DNA from: Candidatus Peregrinibacteria bacterium HGW-Peregrinibacteria-1
GTDB lineage: Bacteria; Patescibacteriota; Gracilibacteria; UBA1369; LOWO2-01-FULL-3
NCBI GenBank assembly: GCA_002839505.1
Contig: PGYE01000001.1
Span: 709,995 to 773,994 of the forward strand
DNA length: 64,000 nt
Reading direction: 5' to 3'
The notes under the pieces are model-generated. The model was not told the origin of the DNA and searched no databases. It saw only the letters and a list, made by a program, of their open reading frames with translations. This document shows, piece after piece, positions 27,819 to 37,387 of the stretch (position 1 is the stretch's first letter; each line of letters opens with the position of its first letter). Position numbers and translations under genes: made by a program.

Positions 27819-28301
27819 ATGGAAATACTAAAAACCCTAAAAAATAAAAACTACCTAGTATTATTTATAGTAGTCGCAATAATTCTATTCGACATTAACT
27901 ATATAATAATGAAAAGCTTGCCCGGCAGCATCAACCTCATGTGTGTCGAAGGAGGCATCGTAACTTTAAACAATATTTTATTTAGCGTCTTATCCAGTCT
28001 GCTTATCGCACTCCTAATAATCAATTTCACCCGCAGCAACAAGGAACGAAAGATTGCTCAAATAGAAAAAGACGGCCTCGGCTTAGGCGCTGGGATTGGC
28101 GGCGGCATACTTTCCTTTCTGGGCATATACTGCGCCGCCTGCGCCTTGCCCGTATTGTCACTACTTGGCGTCACCATAAGTCTAAATTTCCTAATTGGCT
28201 TCGAAACAATATTCAAAATCGCAAGCCTTACCCTAATCACTCTTGCACTCTATCTAGTTGAGCAACAGCTCAAAAAAACATGCAAAATTTGTAAAATTTA
28301 A
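27819..28301 (+). CDS. polytopic membrane protein with CxxC motifs, possible DsbA partner
   Basis: Protein of 160 aa with about four membrane helices. It carries Cys105-Ala-Ala-Cys108 at the start of a helix (LGIYCAACALPVLSLLG), Cys155-Lys-Ile-Cys158 at the very C-terminus and a single Cys42. The gene starts on the base after the DsbA-like stop, so translation is almost surely coupled. A CxxC in the membrane next to a DsbA-like protein is the arrangement of DsbB, VKOR and CcdA, although I cannot match the sequence to any of these. A role in reoxidising or reducing the DsbA-like protein is inference. Confidence 0.6.
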   Translation: MEILKTLKNKNYLVLFIVVAIILFDINYIIMKSLPGSINLMCVEGGIVTLNNILFSVLSSLLIALLIINFTRSNKERKIAQIEKDGLGLGAGIGGGILSFLGIYCAACALPVLSLLGVTISLNFLIGFETIFKIASLTLITLALYLVEQQLKKTCKICKI

Positions 28302-28320
28302 ACAAAGAACCCAAAAAACT

Positions 28321-28767
28321 ATGACAAAAGCAAAAGAATTCACACTTCTCGATCAAAATGGTAAATCACGAAATTTATCAGACTATAAAGGGAAAAAAGT
28401 TGTTCTGTACTTCTACCCTAAGGACATGACATCAGGCTGCACAATCGAAGCTCAGAATTTCAATGCAAATCTCGGTGAATTCAAAAAGCACAACACCGAA
28501 ATAATTGGAGTCAGTCCTGACGACACCTCCTCACACCAAAAATTCTGCACAAAAGAAAACTTAAACTTCACCCTTTTGGCCGACACCGAAAAGGAAGTCT
28601 CAAAACAATATGGAGTCTGGGTCGAAAAATCCATGTATGGCAAAAAATACATGGGAGTAGAACGAGAAACCTTCCTAATTGATGAAGAAGGCAACATCAC
28701 CAAGCACTACAAGAAAGTTAAACCCGCCACCCATGTTCAAGAAATACTGACAGATCTAACTAGATAA
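28321..28767 (+). CDS. bcp: peroxiredoxin Bcp/PrxQ
   Basis: Thiol peroxidase reducing hydrogen peroxide and organic peroxides (148 aa). The family frame YFYPKDMTSGCTIEAQNF contains the peroxidatic Cys40. The resolving cysteine normally five residues later is Gln45 here, so another Cys (FCTKENL) or an external thiol must resolve the sulphenate. The ATG at 28321 is preferred because the upstream in-frame start lies inside the previous gene. Its end overlaps the convergent folA end by 8 bases. It completes a thiol-redox cluster with the two genes before it. Confidence 0.93.
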   Translation: MTKAKEFTLLDQNGKSRNLSDYKGKKVVLYFYPKDMTSGCTIEAQNFNANLGEFKKHNTEIIGVSPDDTSSHQKFCTKENLNFTLLADTEKEVSKQYGVWVEKSMYGKKYMGVERETFLIDEEGNITKHYKKVKPATHVQEILTDLTR

Positions 28768-29311
28768 TATCGTCAAGTACTTTCGTGTAAAAATAAAAAC
28801 CATACTTCACCCCATCCTCCTCCTCTTCACCCAAAAATTCCGGCTTAGGTTCACAAAGTGTCTCATACTCAGGAAAAAAGGCATCACACCCGTAATCTTT
28901 CTGAATTCTTGTTATATAAAGCCCATCGACCACATCCAACGCCATCTCATAGACAGATGCCCCGCCAACAATATATATAGTCTCAACCGTCCCGTCTAAA
29001 TCCGCCTTCTTCAAAGCCTCACCCAGCGAATAACACACAATCGCACCAGATGCCTGATAACTTCTATCTCTCGTCAGTACAACATTAATCCTATCTGGCA
29101 ATGGTCGATACTTTTCCGGCAAAGACTCCCATGTTGATCGCCCCATAATCACCATATTTTGCTTCCCCTCTTCAAACACCTCCGTGGTTGTATCCTTAAA
29201 ATACTGCATCTCCTTTTTAAAACTCCAAGGCAACGCACCATCCTTTCCCACCCCTCTTTTCTCATCAAGGGCCGCAATTGCGTAAATTTTTTTATCTGTA
29301 AATGAACTCAT
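28760..29311 (-). CDS. folA: dihydrofolate reductase
   Basis: NADPH-dependent reduction of dihydrofolate to tetrahydrofolate (183 aa). The motifs are [24 protein letters not shown] (the substrate-binding 'W/P-W' loop), [21 protein letters not shown] and RINVVLTRD, then [14 protein letters not shown]. It overlaps the upstream thyA stop by the ATGA junction, so the two enzymes that recycle folate during dTMP synthesis are translated together. Confidence 0.96.
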   Translation of the reverse strand: MSSFTDKKIYAIAALDEKRGVGKDGALPWSFKKEMQYFKDTTTEVFEEGKQNMVIMGRSTWESLPEKYRPLPDRINVVLTRDRSYQASGAIVCYSLGEALKKADLDGTVETIYIVGGASVYEMALDVVDGLYITRIQKDYGCDAFFPEYETLCEPKPEFLGEEEEDGVKYGFYFYTKVLDDII

Positions 29312-30123
29312 ACCGCAACTGGAAATTTAATAAAATCATCATGATCATATCCCACCAATTCAAAGTCTTCAAACTCAAGATCCCAAAAAGGCTTGTCAGC
29401 AATCTTTAATGTTGGAAGCTTCTTTGGTGTCCGCGACAACTGCGTCTTCAGACCCTCAACATGATTAGAATATATGTGTGTATCGCCAGTAGTATGAACA
29501 AATACACCAGGGGTCAAACCACATTCCTTCGCCACCATCGACAACAACAAAGCATAACTTGCAATATTATACGGCACACCCAACGCAACATCGGCACTTC
29601 TCTGATAAAGCTGAAGGTCCAGACGCCCATCGGCGACATAGAATTGGAAAAAAGCATGACACGGCGGCAACGCCATCCTCGGAAGATCAGCAACATTCCA
29701 AGCATTCACTATGATCCTACGCGAATTCGGATTATTTTTTATTGTATCAATCGCCTCCTGTATCTGATCAACATGAGATTTGTCATATGCCTTAGTCTCC
29801 TCATTCCACACAAACCTCTCCCAGTGACGCCACTGATAACCATATATTGGGCCCAGCTCCCCTTTCTCATCCGCCCAAGCATCCCATATTGGCGTATACT
29901 GGGTTAATTCATCATTAATATTGGTTGCACCTCTCAAAAACCAAAGCAGCTCTCTCAAGACAGCATCAAATCTCACCTTCTTTGTCGTTACCATCGGGAA
30001 ACCATCCCTCAAATCATATTTTCGCTGACTACCAAAAACCGAAATAGTCCCCGTTCCAGTACGATCACCCTTCTCAACGCCATTCTCAAAAACTTCTTGA
30101 ACTAAAGACAAATACTGTTTCAT
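29308..30123 (-). CDS. thyA: thymidylate synthase
   Basis: Makes dTMP from dUMP with methylenetetrahydrofolate (271 aa). The catalytic cysteine is in [14 protein letters not shown], and other blocks are [56 protein letters not shown] and [12 protein letters not shown]. The ATG at 30121-30123 ([11 protein letters not shown]) fits the family start; a longer frame begins with a non-conserved stretch. Its TGA stop overlaps the folA ATG, evidence that TGA is a stop codon here. Confidence 0.97.
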   Translation of the reverse strand: MKQYLSLVQEVFENGVEKGDRTGTGTISVFGSQRKYDLRDGFPMVTTKKVRFDAVLRELLWFLRGATNINDELTQYTPIWDAWADEKGELGPIYGYQWRHWERFVWNEETKAYDKSHVDQIQEAIDTIKNNPNSRRIIVNAWNVADLPRMALPPCHAFFQFYVADGRLDLQLYQRSADVALGVPYNIASYALLLSMVAKECGLTPGVFVHTTGDTHIYSNHVEGLKTQLSRTPKKLPTLKIADKPFWDLEFEDFELVGYDHDDFIKFPVAV

Positions 30124-30173
30124 ATCGCATAAATCGTTAGAAAATACCTGAACGCAAAACAATTCCCGCAACC

Positions 30174-30722
30174 CTACAAGTTGACTTTTACCTTGTCCAC
30201 ATCTTTATGAATTCTGCTTCCAACCGTCTTTCCTTGCCCCTGATACTTCCCTTGATATGGATTCTCCGCACACTTATCCATTCTAGTGAAAACCAGCTGA
30301 CAAATACGCTTCCCCGCCTCCAGCTTAATAGGAATCGAACTCGCATTGAAAAGCTCCAGCGTAATACGCCCCTTGAATCCAGCATCAATTAAACCAGCAT
30401 TCTGAATAAAAAGCCCCATCCTACCAATCGAACTTCTTCCCTCGACAAAAGCCGTAATATCGTTTGGAATCTCCAGATATTCCTGTGTGGTTCCCAACAA
30501 AAATGAATGTGGAGGAATAATAATTGAATCCCCTATCACCTCACGGTAATGAACCTCTGAATCCAAGGTCAACACCTCCATTTGGTTTTCCTCTAATATC
30601 AAAAAATGATCAGCCAGACGACAGTCAATCGATGCCGGCTGAATTGATTGTTCATCAATTGGATCAACAACTAGCTCCCCGGTTCTAAGCATTTCACGCA
30701 GTGTACTATCTGAAATAGCCAT
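30174..30722 (-). CDS. dcd: dCTP deaminase
   Basis: Deaminates dCTP to dUTP, the precursor of dUMP used by ThyA (182 aa). The active-site motif is [12 protein letters not shown] with [17 protein letters not shown], and the N-terminus has [17 protein letters not shown], typical of Dcd. The two reads [11 protein letters not shown] and GSRIHKDVD complete the fold. It leads the minus-strand cluster dcd-thyA-folA. Whether it also has dUTPase activity, as in some archaeal enzymes, cannot be told by eye; no separate dut is in the window. Confidence 0.94.
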   Translation of the reverse strand: MAISDSTLREMLRTGELVVDPIDEQSIQPASIDCRLADHFLILEENQMEVLTLDSEVHYREVIGDSIIIPPHSFLLGTTQEYLEIPNDITAFVEGRSSIGRMGLFIQNAGLIDAGFKGRITLELFNASSIPIKLEAGKRICQLVFTRMDKCAENPYQGKYQGQGKTVGSRIHKDVDKVKVNL

Positions 30723-30929
30723 ACAATAAAAGTTATATTTTTCTATTACTTTTTATACTAAAACCGCATTTTATAAAAGCAAAAGAACAAATTTAAATTG
30801 ACTTTCTTGCATAACAATACTCCGCTCAGAGCAGCACACCTCCCTCAACAATCTCTTTACCAACAAAACAAGCTTGAAAGCCAGCGCCAATCAACTATAA
30901 TCCAATCCAACAATTTAACATCAAAAATT

Positions 30930-31211
30930 ATGGCAACAGTTACATTCTCCAACAATGGTGAAAGTGAAGAGGTCGAAAATGGGGCTGACCTAAAAGAAGT
31001 AACCAAAGATGCTGGATGGCCAATAGCATACGGATGCGAAGACGGCATGTGTGGTACTTGCGTAATAGAAGTCGAAGAAGGACAAGAGAACCTCTCAGCT
31101 CCAACTGAAAACGAAGAACAAACCCTTAGCATAATGGGGCTCGAAGCCGGGAAAACACGCTTGAGCTGCCAATGCAAAGTCAACGGCAACTGTCAAATAA
31201 AATCCGTATAG
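30930..31211 (+). CDS. plant-type [2Fe-2S] ferredoxin
   Basis: Small electron carrier (93 aa). The cluster ligands are the cysteines of YGCEDGMCGTC and the fourth Cys in LSCQC, i.e. the C-x4-C-x2-C ... C pattern of plant/vertebrate-type ferredoxins, with an acidic surface. The ATG at 30930 (MATVTFSNNGE) is the family start; an upstream in-frame ATG would add 44 non-conserved residues. mutM starts after a one-base gap. An FNR-like reductase at 55232 could be its partner. Confidence 0.92.
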   Translation: MATVTFSNNGESEEVENGADLKEVTKDAGWPIAYGCEDGMCGTCVIEVEEGQENLSAPTENEEQTLSIMGLEAGKTRLSCQCKVNGNCQIKSV

Positions 31212-31212
31212 T

Positions 31213-32028
31213 ATGCCCGAATTACCGGAAGTTCACACTATAATAACTGACCTAAAACCCAAAATCTTAGGTCAGTATTTTCAGAAAATTACCACCACTC
31301 ACAAGCCGGCCGTTCTAGCAACACCCAAAACCCTAAGCAAATCAAAAGGCGCAAAAATTACGGAAATCAGCAGAAGAGGAAAATTCATAAACATCTTCCT
31401 AAATACTGAGACAGTCATAACCATCCACCTCAGAATGAGCGGACGGCTTATAATCAAACCCAAAAACACCTCAGCACTTCCCTTTGAAAGAACTACTATC
31501 GAGCTCTCCGAAACCAGCATTAGATTTTGTGACAGTCGTAAATTCGGCAAGACTTGGATCAACAGCCTCGAAGATTACGAAAAAAACACCGGCATATACA
31601 AACTCGGCATAGAACCATTAACCCCTGATTTCACAGCTCAAAAACTAGCAGACCTTCTGTCGGGCAAAAAAGGAACAATAAAAAAGCACCTACTGGATCA
31701 AACAAAAATCGCTGGAATCGGCAATATATATGCTGACGAAGCATGTTTCTACAGTAACATAAAGCCGGACACTGAAGTCCAAAATCTATCCACAAAACAA
31801 ATCACATTTCTACACTCAAGCATCATCAAAGCACTTCAGCAAGGCATCAATAACCGCGGCACTAGCATAGCCAATTACGCTGACGCCTACGGCAAAACCG
31901 GCAGAAACCAAGAACTACTATACGCCTACGGACGAGGTGGCCTTCCCTGTATCCGATGCAACACCACCATGATTAAATGTCGCGTCGCCTCAAGAGGAAC
32001 AGTCTACTGCCCCTCTTGCCAACAATAA
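31213..32028 (+). CDS. mutM: formamidopyrimidine-DNA glycosylase (Fpg)
   Basis: Removes 8-oxoguanine and other oxidised purines from DNA (271 aa). The mature N-terminal catalytic proline and glutamate are in MPELPEVHTI. The conserved Lys/Arg loop HLRMSGRL, the H2TH motif GIGNIYADEACFYSNIKP and the C-terminal zinc finger (CIRCNT, then CPSC) are all present. It follows the ferredoxin gene almost without gap, so the two form an operon. Confidence 0.97.
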   Translation: MPELPEVHTIITDLKPKILGQYFQKITTTHKPAVLATPKTLSKSKGAKITEISRRGKFINIFLNTETVITIHLRMSGRLIIKPKNTSALPFERTTIELSETSIRFCDSRKFGKTWINSLEDYEKNTGIYKLGIEPLTPDFTAQKLADLLSGKKGTIKKHLLDQTKIAGIGNIYADEACFYSNIKPDTEVQNLSTKQITFLHSSIIKALQQGINNRGTSIANYADAYGKTGRNQELLYAYGRGGLPCIRCNTTMIKCRVASRGTVYCPSCQQ

Positions 32029-32030
32029 AG

Positions 32031-32549
32031 CTAACTCATCATTATAACTGGGGCCATATATGTCCAAATTAAAGTTGCAACCTCCATCCCGAAAAGCAGC
32101 CCAGCGCTTTGCCACAGAAAAGTAAAAAATTTCTGATCCCCTCTTAAAATCTCATTAATTCCAGTCATAGCCACAAAGCCGATCCAGATAACAAAAGTCA
32201 GTAATATATTACTCAAATACATTCCCCAGACAAAAGCCTCAGCATCAGCAAAGTCACCTTTCTTCAAAATTCCAAACATATCGCTATTAAATTGTAACAA
32301 AGAAACCAAAACCACAACCAAGACCAGTGCCAAGACAAATTCCATCAACATAGCCCTTACTATAGAAATCCAGTGCCTTGCCTTTCTCTTTTTTTTCCAT
32401 AAATCCTTCGTCAACCCCATCGATTTTGCATGAAGCCCTCCAAACAAAAAAGGTGAATACCAAATAATTCCAAACAAAAACATTCCTAACGCGGATAAAA
32501 ATACCGGCAAAGTATGTAGGCTAAGGTTAGCTAAAACATCAAAGAACAT
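32031..32549 (-). CDS. DUF1761-like membrane protein
   Basis: Membrane protein of 172 aa with about four helices. The N-terminal segment FLSALGMFLFGIIWYSPFLFGGL with a following KSMGL fits DUF1761 proteins ('G..wY...fg..W'), as does the C-terminal pair of helices. Function of the family is unknown. It converges on mutM with only two bases between the stops. Confidence 0.75.
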   Translation of the reverse strand: MFFDVLANLSLHTLPVFLSALGMFLFGIIWYSPFLFGGLHAKSMGLTKDLWKKKRKARHWISIVRAMLMEFVLALVLVVVLVSLLQFNSDMFGILKKGDFADAEAFVWGMYLSNILLTFVIWIGFVAMTGINEILRGDQKFFTFLWQSAGLLFGMEVATLIWTYMAPVIMMS

Positions 32550-32628
32550 AAATAAATCATTAAATTTTACAAATCAATCAAGTCTGCTAAACTAACCAGC
32601 GACTTTCTTAAATTTTAACTCAAACCCT

Positions 32629-33222
32629 ATGAAAGTACAAAAATATTTTGCCGAAGCACTCGGTACATTTTTACTTACGATGACAATATTCGCCGCCACA
32701 CAATATGGAGGGCTTACCCCATTGTTTATCGGTATCGGACTACTCGTCCTGATGTATACACTGGGCCCGATCAGTGGTGGACACTTCAACCCAGCAGTAA
32801 CAATTGCCCTACTCACCAGAAAAAAACTCAAACTACAAGACGGCTTGGCATATATACTGGCTCAATTTCTTGGTGCCATCTTAGGAATCTTCCTCTTTAG
32901 TTATAGTATAACAATCGACTTCTCAGAATTCACCAAACAAACATTCAATCTTTACGAATTTATTGGAGAAATCGTCGGAACATTTATCCTGCTTTATGGA
33001 GTAATAACCGTTGTCAGCAAAAAGGATTACAGCCACCTAAGTGGAGTAATAATCGGGTTTTCATTAATGATAGGAATCATGATTGCTCAAGGACTTGGAT
33101 CAATGACAATCTTAAATCCTGCAATAGCAATAGCTTTTGGTAACGCCTCATGGATTTACCTTGTTGCACCAATAATAGGTGGAACAGCAGCAGTATGGAC
33201 ACACCGTCTTATCAATGAATAA
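32629..33222 (+). CDS. aquaporin / MIP-family channel
   Basis: Water or small-solute channel of the major intrinsic protein family (197 aa, shorter than the usual 230-280). Both half-helix signatures are visible: SGGHFNPAVTIALL (first NPA) and ILNPAIAIAFG (second NPA). Six hydrophobic helices can be traced. Whether it passes water or glycerol cannot be decided from these motifs. A clear terminator follows. Confidence 0.92.
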   Translation: MKVQKYFAEALGTFLLTMTIFAATQYGGLTPLFIGIGLLVLMYTLGPISGGHFNPAVTIALLTRKKLKLQDGLAYILAQFLGAILGIFLFSYSITIDFSEFTKQTFNLYEFIGEIVGTFILLYGVITVVSKKDYSHLSGVIIGFSLMIGIMIAQGLGSMTILNPAIAIAFGNASWIYLVAPIIGGTAAVWTHRLINE

Positions 33223-33254
33223 ACAACTCTCTTAAGAAACACCAACAGTCCACA

Positions 33255-33280
33255 AAAAGCCGAGGATACCCTCGGCTTTT
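33255..33280. terminator. two-way terminator between the aquaporin and mnmA
   Basis: Perfect 11-base arms AAAAGCCGAGG (33255-33265) and CCTCGGCTTTT (33270-33280) with a four-base loop; flanking A and T runs allow use in both directions. Confidence 0.85.
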
Positions 33281-33286
33281 CAAATA

Positions 33287-34351
33287 TCAACCTTCCGCTA
33301 TCACTCCCGCTCCCAGACAAGTATCCCCCTCATAAAAAACTGCAAATTGTCCACTAGCAATCCCCTGATCGCGAGCATCTATCAATTTAACCTCTGCCTT
33401 AGACTCCTCCGACGCCCTAATCTCACAATCATAAACCTCCGGCCCGTGCCTCAATTTGACCTGCAGCCCCTCACCCCGAGGTGCATCACCCGAAAACCAA
33501 TTCAAATTCTCCACCACAAAAGTATCACGCAATTTATTAGCATCATGATAGTTTTTCGAAACATAGACCGTATTTGTCTTCCAGTCTTTTGACACCACAT
33601 AAAATGGCCCGTCTGGTAGTTTAATTCCCTTTCTCTGCCCCACCGTAAAATACCAGTAGCCATCATGTTCGCCCACCTTTTCGCCACTATCGTAGTCAAT
33701 CAAATCCCCCTGTTTCTTACCCAAATAGTGCTCTATAAAATCAGAATATTTAAACTTCCCCAAAAAACAAATCCCCTGACTATCACGCCGCCCCTTATTA
33801 GGAAGATCAAATTTCTCCGCCAACTCCCGAACCTCACTCTTTAAATAACCACCGATCGGAAAAATCAACTTTTCCAGCTGAAACTGCCTCAAATTAGCCA
33901 AAAAATAAGTCTGATCCTTTACTTTATCCGGCGCCGTCTTCAAATAAAACCTCCCTTCACTCTCCTCAATTCTCGCATAGTGCCCAGTTGCCACCTTATC
34001 AAACTCCTCAATATTGACCTTCTGAAAAAACAAATCAAACTTGATCAAACTATTACACATCACATCCGGATTTGGTGTCCTACCAGCCTTAACCTCGGAA
34101 ATCGTATAATCGACCACATTATCAAAATATTCTCGCTGCAACGGCACCACCTCCAGCGGTACATCCAAACGCTCACAAATTTCACGCACATAGCTCAAAT
34201 CCTCCTCCCACGGACAACTACCCAAATATGACAGTTCGTCCTCCAGCCAAATTTTAAGATAAAAAGCCTTCACGGTATGCCCCTGCTCTTTCAGCAACCT
34301 TAAAGCTACCGAACTATCCACTCCTCCTGAAACCAATACCGCAACCTTCAT
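33287..34351 (-). CDS. mnmA: tRNA-specific 2-thiouridylase
   Basis: Adds sulphur to C2 of wobble uridine 34 in tRNAs for Lys, Glu and Gln (354 aa). The PP-loop is SGGVDSS (residues 8-14), and the catalytic cysteines are Cys99 (TPNPDVMCNSLIKF) and the Cys of QGICFLGK. The C-terminal domain ends in GQFAVFYEGDTCLGAGVI. It ends with TGA. With elp3 and the Trm9-like gene in the same window it could complete an mcm5s2U34 pathway. Confidence 0.97.
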   Translation of the reverse strand: MKVAVLVSGGVDSSVALRLLKEQGHTVKAFYLKIWLEDELSYLGSCPWEEDLSYVREICERLDVPLEVVPLQREYFDNVVDYTISEVKAGRTPNPDVMCNSLIKFDLFFQKVNIEEFDKVATGHYARIEESEGRFYLKTAPDKVKDQTYFLANLRQFQLEKLIFPIGGYLKSEVRELAEKFDLPNKGRRDSQGICFLGKFKYSDFIEHYLGKKQGDLIDYDSGEKVGEHDGYWYFTVGQRKGIKLPDGPFYVVSKDWKTNTVYVSKNYHDANKLRDTFVVENLNWFSGDAPRGEGLQVKLRHGPEVYDCEIRASEESKAEVKLIDARDQGIASGQFAVFYEGDTCLGAGVIAEG

Positions 34352-34448
34352 AATTAATAATACAGAAAAATATAACCATCAAACACAGTAGTACCATTTT
34401 AGTATTTACATTTCCATACATACAACCTAAATTACTCAAGGTTACCCT

Positions 34449-34538
34449 GCCCAGATGGTGAAATTGGTAGACACGCTAGCTTGAGGGGCTAGTGGCCACT
34501 TTACGGCCGTGGAGGTTCAAGTCCTCTTCTGGGCACCA
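34449..34538 (+). tRNA. tRNA-Leu (anticodon GAG)
   Basis: 90 nt with a long variable arm (GTGGCCACTTTACGGCCGT). Acceptor GCCCAGA pairs with TCTGGGC, stem CTAGC/GCTAG encloses TTGAGGG giving anticodon GAG, and CCA is encoded. glyA begins 25 bases downstream. Confidence 0.97.
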
Positions 34539-34562
34539 CAAAAATCTTTAACCAGCAACTTC

Positions 34563-35807
34563 ATGAGTACAATAAAAGAGCAAGATCCACGACTACATGA
34601 ACTCATTGAAGCTGAAAAAGTACGACAAGCCGAAGGCCTGGAACTTATCCCCTCCGAAAACTACACCTCCGAAGCCGTCATGGAAGCAGCTGGCTCTATT
34701 CTTACAAACAAATATTCCGAAGGATATCCCGGTAAAAGATACTACGGCGGACAAGAAAACATCGACCAAATCGAGACCCTGGCCATCGAAAGAGCCAAAG
34801 AACTATTCGGCGCAGACCATGTCAATGTTCAACCCTACTCCGGATCCCCTGCCAACACAGCGGTATATTTTGCCACACTCAATTTCGGCGACACCGTTAT
34901 GGGCCTAAAGCTCGATCACGGCGGACACATCACTCACGGACTACCAATCTCGTTTTCAGGCAAAGCCTACAACTTTATTCCTTATGAAGTTGATATCGAG
35001 ACAGGAATAATCGACATGGACGAAGTTGAAAAATTGGCCCTCGAGCACAAACCAAAAATGATCGTTGCCGGAGCCACAGCATATCCCCGTAATATCGACT
35101 GGAAAAGATTCAAAGAAATTGCTGACAAAGTCGGAGCAATAACCTTTGCTGACATCTCACACACCGCCGGACTAATAGCCGGTAAAGTCCTCGAATCACC
35201 CGTCCCCTACTTTGACATTATAATGACAACCACCCACAAAACCCTTCGCGGACCTCGTGGCGCCATCATTATGTGCAAACAAGAATACGCCAAACAAATC
35301 GACCGCGCCGTATTCCCCGGGCTACAGGGCGGCCCACACGAACACATCATTGCCGGTAAAGCCATTGCCTTCAAAGAAGCCCTCAGCCCAGAATTCCACA
35401 CTTACGCGCAACAAATCAAAAACAACGCCGCAAAACTCGCCGAAGAACTTAAAAAACATAACTTCAAACTCACCTCTGACGGAACCGACACACACCTGAT
35501 TCTCATAGACCTAACAAATAAAAATGTCACCGGAAAACAAGCCCAAGAAGCCCTCGACTCCGTCGGAATTACCTTAAACAAAAACACCGTCCCCGGTGAT
35601 CAAAGACCACCAATGGATCCTTCCGGAATTCGACTCGGCACCCCCGCCATCACTACCCGCGGAATGAAAGAACCGGAAATGGAAAAAGTAGCCGAATGGA
35701 TCGATCGCACCGTTGCCAACATCGACTCACCCGAAGTACTTCAAACAATAAAAAACGAAGTCAAAGAACTATCCCTGAAATTCCCCGTACCAGGAATCAA
35801 ACTCTAA
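34563..35807 (+). CDS. glyA: serine hydroxymethyltransferase
   Basis: PLP enzyme interconverting serine and glycine with transfer of a one-carbon unit to tetrahydrofolate (414 aa). The PLP-lysine lies in TTTHKTLRGPRGAII, and LELIPSENYTSEAVMEA-like start (GLELIPSENYTSEAVM), YSEGYPGKRYYGGQ and GIRLGTPAITTRGM are typical. The start was placed at the ATG at 34563 because earlier in-frame starts lie inside tRNA-Leu. It supplies the methylenetetrahydrofolate needed by ThyA. Its stop overlaps the end of the convergent phosphatase gene by three to four bases. Confidence 0.97.
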   Translation: MSTIKEQDPRLHELIEAEKVRQAEGLELIPSENYTSEAVMEAAGSILTNKYSEGYPGKRYYGGQENIDQIETLAIERAKELFGADHVNVQPYSGSPANTAVYFATLNFGDTVMGLKLDHGGHITHGLPISFSGKAYNFIPYEVDIETGIIDMDEVEKLALEHKPKMIVAGATAYPRNIDWKRFKEIADKVGAITFADISHTAGLIAGKVLESPVPYFDIIMTTTHKTLRGPRGAIIMCKQEYAKQIDRAVFPGLQGGPHEHIIAGKAIAFKEALSPEFHTYAQQIKNNAAKLAEELKKHNFKLTSDGTDTHLILIDLTNKNVTGKQAQEALDSVGITLNKNTVPGDQRPPMDPSGIRLGTPAITTRGMKEPEMEKVAEWIDRTVANIDSPEVLQTIKNEVKELSLKFPVPGIKL

Positions 35808-37387
35808 ACCCTCTTGGCCACAACAACAGTTATGTCATCCATCTGCTTGTGACCGCCGCCAAATTCTTGAACCTTCTTCAATAAATTGTTCATAATCGCC
35901 TCCGCCGACAATAATTGATCTTGAGACAACTCCTTCACCGCCTCCAATAATCGCTCCATCCCAAACAATTCGTCATTTGGGCCCCACGCCTCCGGAATTC
36001 CATCACTGTAAACCACCACGACATCCCCCACTTGAAAATCAATTTTTTGCAACTTCATTACAGTACTAATATCCGGCAACATTCCCAGCGCCACACCACC
36101 CATTGGCTCCAAAACAACATCTCCCTCCTTCGCCCGATAATGCACAATCTGCTCATGACCGGCACTGATATACTGGAGATTCGCATTTGCAAAATCCCAA
36201 TACAACAAACACAAAGTCAAAAACATCGTTGGCATTGTCTTTTCCTTTAACACACGATTAACACTAACCATCATTCTTAGTAAATCCGGATCGTTTGAAT
36301 ACCCATAGAAAAGCGCACTCGCAATCGAACTCACAATCCCCGCCGGCACACCATGCCCCGTCACATCGCCCAAATAAAATAGCATGCGATTATCATCGAC
36401 CTTCAAAAAATCATAGATATCACCACCAATCTCCTCTGCCGACTGAAGCGACGCCGCCAAATCCAGACCATTTACCTTCGGCAGATTCTTCACATCCGGC
36501 AAAATCTGCTCCTGAATTTGTCTCGCAAGCTCTAACTCTCTCGTCACCCTCTCCTTATAAACTCTCGCCTCAATGCTCGCCTCCAAATCCTTCGCCATCT
36601 GGTTAAACGACTCACCCAAATACTGAATCTCATCATGAGTCTTGATATCTACCCTAGCCGTAAAATCACCATCAGCCACCTTCTTCACCCCCGTAACCAA
36701 CTTATTCACCGGCCGCGTCACCTGTTCTGACATCACAAAAGAAAGAATTAGCCCCAGCAAAATTCCAAACGCCGCCAAATAGCTAATTCGGCGAACCATC
36801 AAGGCCACCCGCTCGTTCAATTCCTCATAATCCAAATAAAACACCACTGAGAATTGCTCATTAACCGGAACCACAATAAACTCCAAAAGCTCACCGCGAC
36901 CCAATGGGTCAACCGACTCCTCATTCGCATCCAAATACCAATATCCGCTCCCACCACTCTTCAAAAACAAAGTCCTTCCCTCTACCGTCTTAATTCCATA
37001 ATTTTCTGAACGCAACACTCCCCTAATCTCTTCATTTGCTAAACGAGCCGCACCCTCAAAACGACGCTGCACGTCCTCCTGACTATCATAGACAACACTT
37101 CCATCATAGCTCACCAACTGAATCCTCCCAATACTGTCACTTTGATTAAACATATTGCCAATTTCACCACTAAAATTCACAAAACCATCCTCCGCCAAAT
37201 ATAAATCATAAGCATTCAAAACATCGGGCGCCACCAGCCTCGAAAACGACAACGAATTAAAATATATATCATCGGAAATCTCCAACTTTTTCTCCTGAAC
37301 AAACAAGAACGCAATCACAGAAAACAAAATCACCACCAAAAATGATATCGCAAGAACTAGTTTTGAACGAATAGAAAATTGCATCAT
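35804..37387 (-). CDS. membrane HAMP-SpoIIE (PP2C) signalling phosphatase
   Basis: RsbU/SpoIIE-type serine phosphatase with an extracytoplasmic sensor (527 aa). A first membrane helix (about residues 9-30) and a second (about 195-220) bracket a sensor region of about 165 residues. A HAMP domain follows (SEQVTRPVNKLVTGVKKVADG to FNQMAKDL), then a coiled coil (RELELARQIQEQILP) and the SpoIIE domain with metal-binding aspartates in EEIGGDIYDF, LGDVTGHGVPAGIV and VVYSDGIPEAWGP, ending MDDITVVV. Its start overlaps the stop of the solute-binding protein as ATGA. Targets, usually phosphorylated STAS anti-sigma antagonists, are not in the window. Confidence 0.93.
   Translation of the reverse strand: MMQFSIRSKLVLAISFLVVILFSVIAFLFVQEKKLEISDDIYFNSLSFSRLVAPDVLNAYDLYLAEDGFVNFSGEIGNMFNQSDSIGRIQLVSYDGSVVYDSQEDVQRRFEGAARLANEEIRGVLRSENYGIKTVEGRTLFLKSGGSGYWYLDANEESVDPLGRGELLEFIVVPVNEQFSVVFYLDYEELNERVALMVRRISYLAAFGILLGLILSFVMSEQVTRPVNKLVTGVKKVADGDFTARVDIKTHDEIQYLGESFNQMAKDLEASIEARVYKERVTRELELARQIQEQILPDVKNLPKVNGLDLAASLQSAEEIGGDIYDFLKVDDNRMLFYLGDVTGHGVPAGIVSSIASALFYGYSNDPDLLRMMVSVNRVLKEKTMPTMFLTLCLLYWDFANANLQYISAGHEQIVHYRAKEGDVVLEPMGGVALGMLPDISTVMKLQKIDFQVGDVVVVYSDGIPEAWGPNDELFGMERLLEAVKELSQDQLLSAEAIMNNLLKKVQEFGGGHKQMDDITVVVAKRV

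Noticed and set aside
28258-28320. Earlier start for bcp inside the previous gene
   Set aside because: The added residues are Lys/Ser-rich and not part of the Bcp family; the ATG at 28321 fits the family start.
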